A stretch of DNA of 64,000 bases, taken from NCBI RefSeq assembly GCF_017876775.1, contig NZ_JAGIOP010000001.1:1302001-1366000 (forward strand), written 5' to 3'. Of the stretch, positions 62,367 to 64,000 are shown one piece after another. The DNA is from Mycolicibacterium lutetiense (lineage in GTDB: Bacteria; Actinomycetota; Actinomycetes; Mycobacteriales; Mycobacteriaceae). The notes beneath the pieces are model-generated. The model had not been told where the DNA came from. It searched no databases and saw only the letters and a list, made by a program, of their open reading frames with translations. Position 1 is the first letter of the stretch; each line of letters starts with the position of its first letter. The position numbers and the translations under genes were made by a program.

Positions 62367-63976
62367 GGAATCAGCTTGCCCGGGTTGAGAATTCCGGCCG
62401 GATCGAGCGTGGCCTTGACGGCGCGCAATACCTCGGCGCCGAGGTCGCCGATCTCCTCATGCATCCACGGGCGGTGGTCCGCACCGACGCCGTGGTGGTG
62501 GGTGATGGTCCCGCCATTGTGGACCATGGCCTCTGACGCGGCTTTCTTGGCGACCTGCCATTGTTCGATCGGGTTGCCGCGCTGGGCGGCGACGACCGTG
62601 AAGTACAACGAGGCGCCGGTCGGATACACATGCGAAATGTGGCACATCACCAGGGCCGCCGTGCCGGAGTCGGTGAGCGCGGTGGTCAGGGCGTCGGTGA
62701 CCGCGGCCTTCAGGGTGGCCAGGTTGGACCACGTGGTGGCGGTCTCCAGCGTCTCGCACAGCGCGCCCGCTGCCAGCAGCGAATCGCGGAGGTACGGCGC
62801 GTTGAACCGGCCGTGTTCCCAGGCTCGGGCCGGACCCTCACCGAGCGAGGTGGCGCCGTGGGCTTCCAGGACTCCGCGGGTCTCCTCGTGGCGGCTCTCG
62901 GCGTGCGCCGCAGTGCCCTCGAACAAGGTGATGGCCAGGCAGCCGCCGGTGATGGTCTGCTCGCCGATGCTTTCCGTGGTGGCCAGGTTCACCCCGGTCT
63001 CGGCCTCGTCGGACAGTCGGATGACGGTCGGGCCGGTGCCGGTCTGGGTGATGGCCCGCAGTGCCTCGGCGCCGGTGGCGAAATCAGGGAAGGACCAGGC
63101 CTCGTAGCGCGTGGTCTCGGGCACCGGGTGCACGCGAACCCGCACCCGGGTGATGACGCCGAACACCCCTTCGGAACCAAGGAGAAGTTGACGTAGATCC
63201 GGTCCTGCGGCTGAGGCCGGGGCCCGACCGAGGTCCAGCGTCCCGGCCGGGGTCACGGTACGCAGGCCGCGGACCATGTCGTCGAATCGGCCGTAACCGG
63301 CCGAATCCTGCCCCGAGGATCGGGTGGCGGCGAACCCGCCGATCGTGGCGAACTGGAAGCTCTGCGGGAAATGGCCCAGGGAGAAGCCCTGTGCGCCGAG
63401 CAACGCCTCGGCCTGCGGTCCGGTGACGCCCGCGCCGAGTTCGGCCTCACCGGTCACCTTGTCGAGGCTGTGCAGCGCGTCGAACCGGCGCAGATCGAGT
63501 GCGATGACCGCGGCGAAATCACCGCGCACCGGATCGAGACCGCCCACCACGCTGGTCCCGCCGCCGAACGGGACGACAGCGATCCGGTGTTCGGTGCAGT
63601 AGCGGAGCACCTCGGCTACTTCATCCTCGCTACCCGGGAGCAGTACCGCATCGGGCGCATCCTGAATGCCGGAGTCATTGCGGCGCAACAGGTCCAATGT
63701 GGATTTTCCGCCGGCGTGCAGTAGCCGGGACGTGGTGTCGGTACCGAGGTACGTGGCACCGACGATGGTGGCGAGTGCCTCCCGGTCGGCATCGGGCAGT
63801 GCGGACGGCCGCAACTGCACCTGCTCGGGCGTCGGCTCTGCGGCCGGCGCGGCGTCGACACCCAGAGCCTGCTGGAGCAGGGCCCGGATTCCGTCGGAGA
63901 GCGGCTTGGCTGCGTTCGGGTCGCCCCAGGCATTCCACTTCATCGGAGGCAGAAACTGATCGGCCGGCTGAGTCAT
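62363..63976 (-). CDS. FAD-binding oxidase, alkyl-DHAP-synthase-like (Rv2251 type)
   Basis: The 537-residue flavoprotein has a PCMH-type FAD domain (P-F-G-G-G-T-S-V, then G-E-A-E-L-G-A-G, and S-G-Q-D-S-A-G-Y-G) and a C-terminal FAD-oxidase domain. The H-H-H-G-V-G motif near the end is typical of alkyldihydroxyacetonephosphate synthase. It may form an ether lipid precursor or oxidise a hydroxy acid. The ATG at 63976 lies 3 bases from the TGTAATACTGTAA element, so the transcript may be leaderless. Confidence 0.88.
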   Translation of the reverse strand: MTQPADQFLPPMKWNAWGDPNAAKPLSDGIRALLQQALGVDAAPAAEPTPEQVQLRPSALPDADREALATIVGATYLGTDTTSRLLHAGGKSTLDLLRRNDSGIQDAPDAVLLPGSEDEVAEVLRYCTEHRIAVVPFGGGTSVVGGLDPVRGDFAAVIALDLRRFDALHSLDKVTGEAELGAGVTGPQAEALLGAQGFSLGHFPQSFQFATIGGFAATRSSGQDSAGYGRFDDMVRGLRTVTPAGTLDLGRAPASAAGPDLRQLLLGSEGVFGVITRVRVRVHPVPETTRYEAWSFPDFATGAEALRAITQTGTGPTVIRLSDEAETGVNLATTESIGEQTITGGCLAITLFEGTAAHAESRHEETRGVLEAHGATSLGEGPARAWEHGRFNAPYLRDSLLAAGALCETLETATTWSNLATLKAAVTDALTTALTDSGTAALVMCHISHVYPTGASLYFTVVAAQRGNPIEQWQVAKKAASEAMVHNGGTITHHHGVGADHRPWMHEEIGDLGAEVLRAVKATLDPAGILNPGKLIP

Positions 63977-63979
63977 GCG

Positions 63980-63992
63980 TTACAGTATTACA
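63980..63992 (-). promoter_or_regulatory. AT-rich element upstream of the flavoprotein gene
   Basis: TGTAATACTGTAA on the minus strand is an imperfect palindrome directly before the start codon, at the edge of the window. It could be a TetR-type operator or the promoter -10 region; the sequence beyond is not available. Confidence 0.4.
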
Positions 63993-64000
63993 TATGATGT

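Overview
The window comes from a high-GC actinobacterium, almost certainly a fast-growing mycobacterium (Mycolicibacterium/Mycobacterium). The evidence is an MmpL transporter, a mycothiol-dependent formaldehyde dehydrogenase, a PknH_C-type lipoprotein, a DUF3145 protein, DUF4185 (arabinan-degrading type) proteins, a BacA-type exporter, and frequent GTG starts with 4-base ATGA/GTGA overlaps. From memory, several neighbours match M. tuberculosis order or content (TldD/TldE; the Rv2251-Rv2252 pair; the Rv2256c-Rv2260 block; an Rv2264c-like Hsp70/proline-rich protein). There are no transposases, integrases, rRNA genes or CRISPR arrays.

Layout. 1-4.3 kb: the 3' part of tldD, then tldE, a TIGR02206 membrane protein and a carboxymuconolactone-decarboxylase-like protein (+). 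4.3-6.9 kb: a three-gene minus-strand unit (PF04020 membrane protein, PLP-dependent threonine aldolase-like enzyme, serine-hydrolase lipoprotein). 7.0 kb: a CAU tRNA. 7.3-14.7 kb: cell-envelope genes (PknH_C-like lipoprotein, DUF6131 mini-protein, class A penicillin-binding protein with PASTA, lipoprotein, alkaline phosphatase) and an opine-type N5-(carboxyethyl)ornithine synthase. 14.8-19.7 kb: an MmpL transporter and a BacA-like ABC exporter. 19.8-20.9 kb: a winged-helix/DUF559 nuclease-like gene lying between two copies of a 39-bp palindromic repeat. 21.0-22.5 kb: fmdB and a frameshifted fmdA. 22.6-26.7 kb: a Ser/Thr kinase, an adenylate cyclase and a tandem universal stress protein. 26.7-32.4 kb: an SDR and a complete peptide/nickel-type ABC importer with every junction overlapping by 4 bases. 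32.6-38.1 kb: a secreted protein with a DUF4185 gene, two oxidoreductases and a membrane Hsp70-like protein.

38.1-45.1 kb is a metal and metalloid resistance island: arsR (-), then arsI/cadI, a second arsR, acr3 and arsC (+), a KmtR-like sensor with a CDF exporter (+), and a P1B ATPase with a CadC-like sensor (-). Palindromic operators are visible at each sensor. 45.4-49.3 kb holds small accessory genes, including a SABATH-type methyltransferase. 49.3-53.5 kb is a conserved block (MBL hydrolase, mscR, helical-repeat protein, beta-lactamase-like enzyme, DUF3145). 53.5-56.3 kb carries a second DUF4185 gene paired with a small secreted protein. 56.4-61.5 kb is an SDR, patatin and Baeyer-Villiger-type monooxygenase operon divergent from TetR and an HSL-family hydrolase, reminiscent of mymA-type lipid clusters. 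61.5-64.0 kb holds a diacylglycerol kinase and an alkyl-DHAP-synthase-like flavoprotein.

The most unusual structure is the pair of 39-bp palindromes bracketing the DUF559 gene. It suggests a self-regulated or mobile nuclease unit. All family assignments were made by eye from translated sequence; no database search was run.
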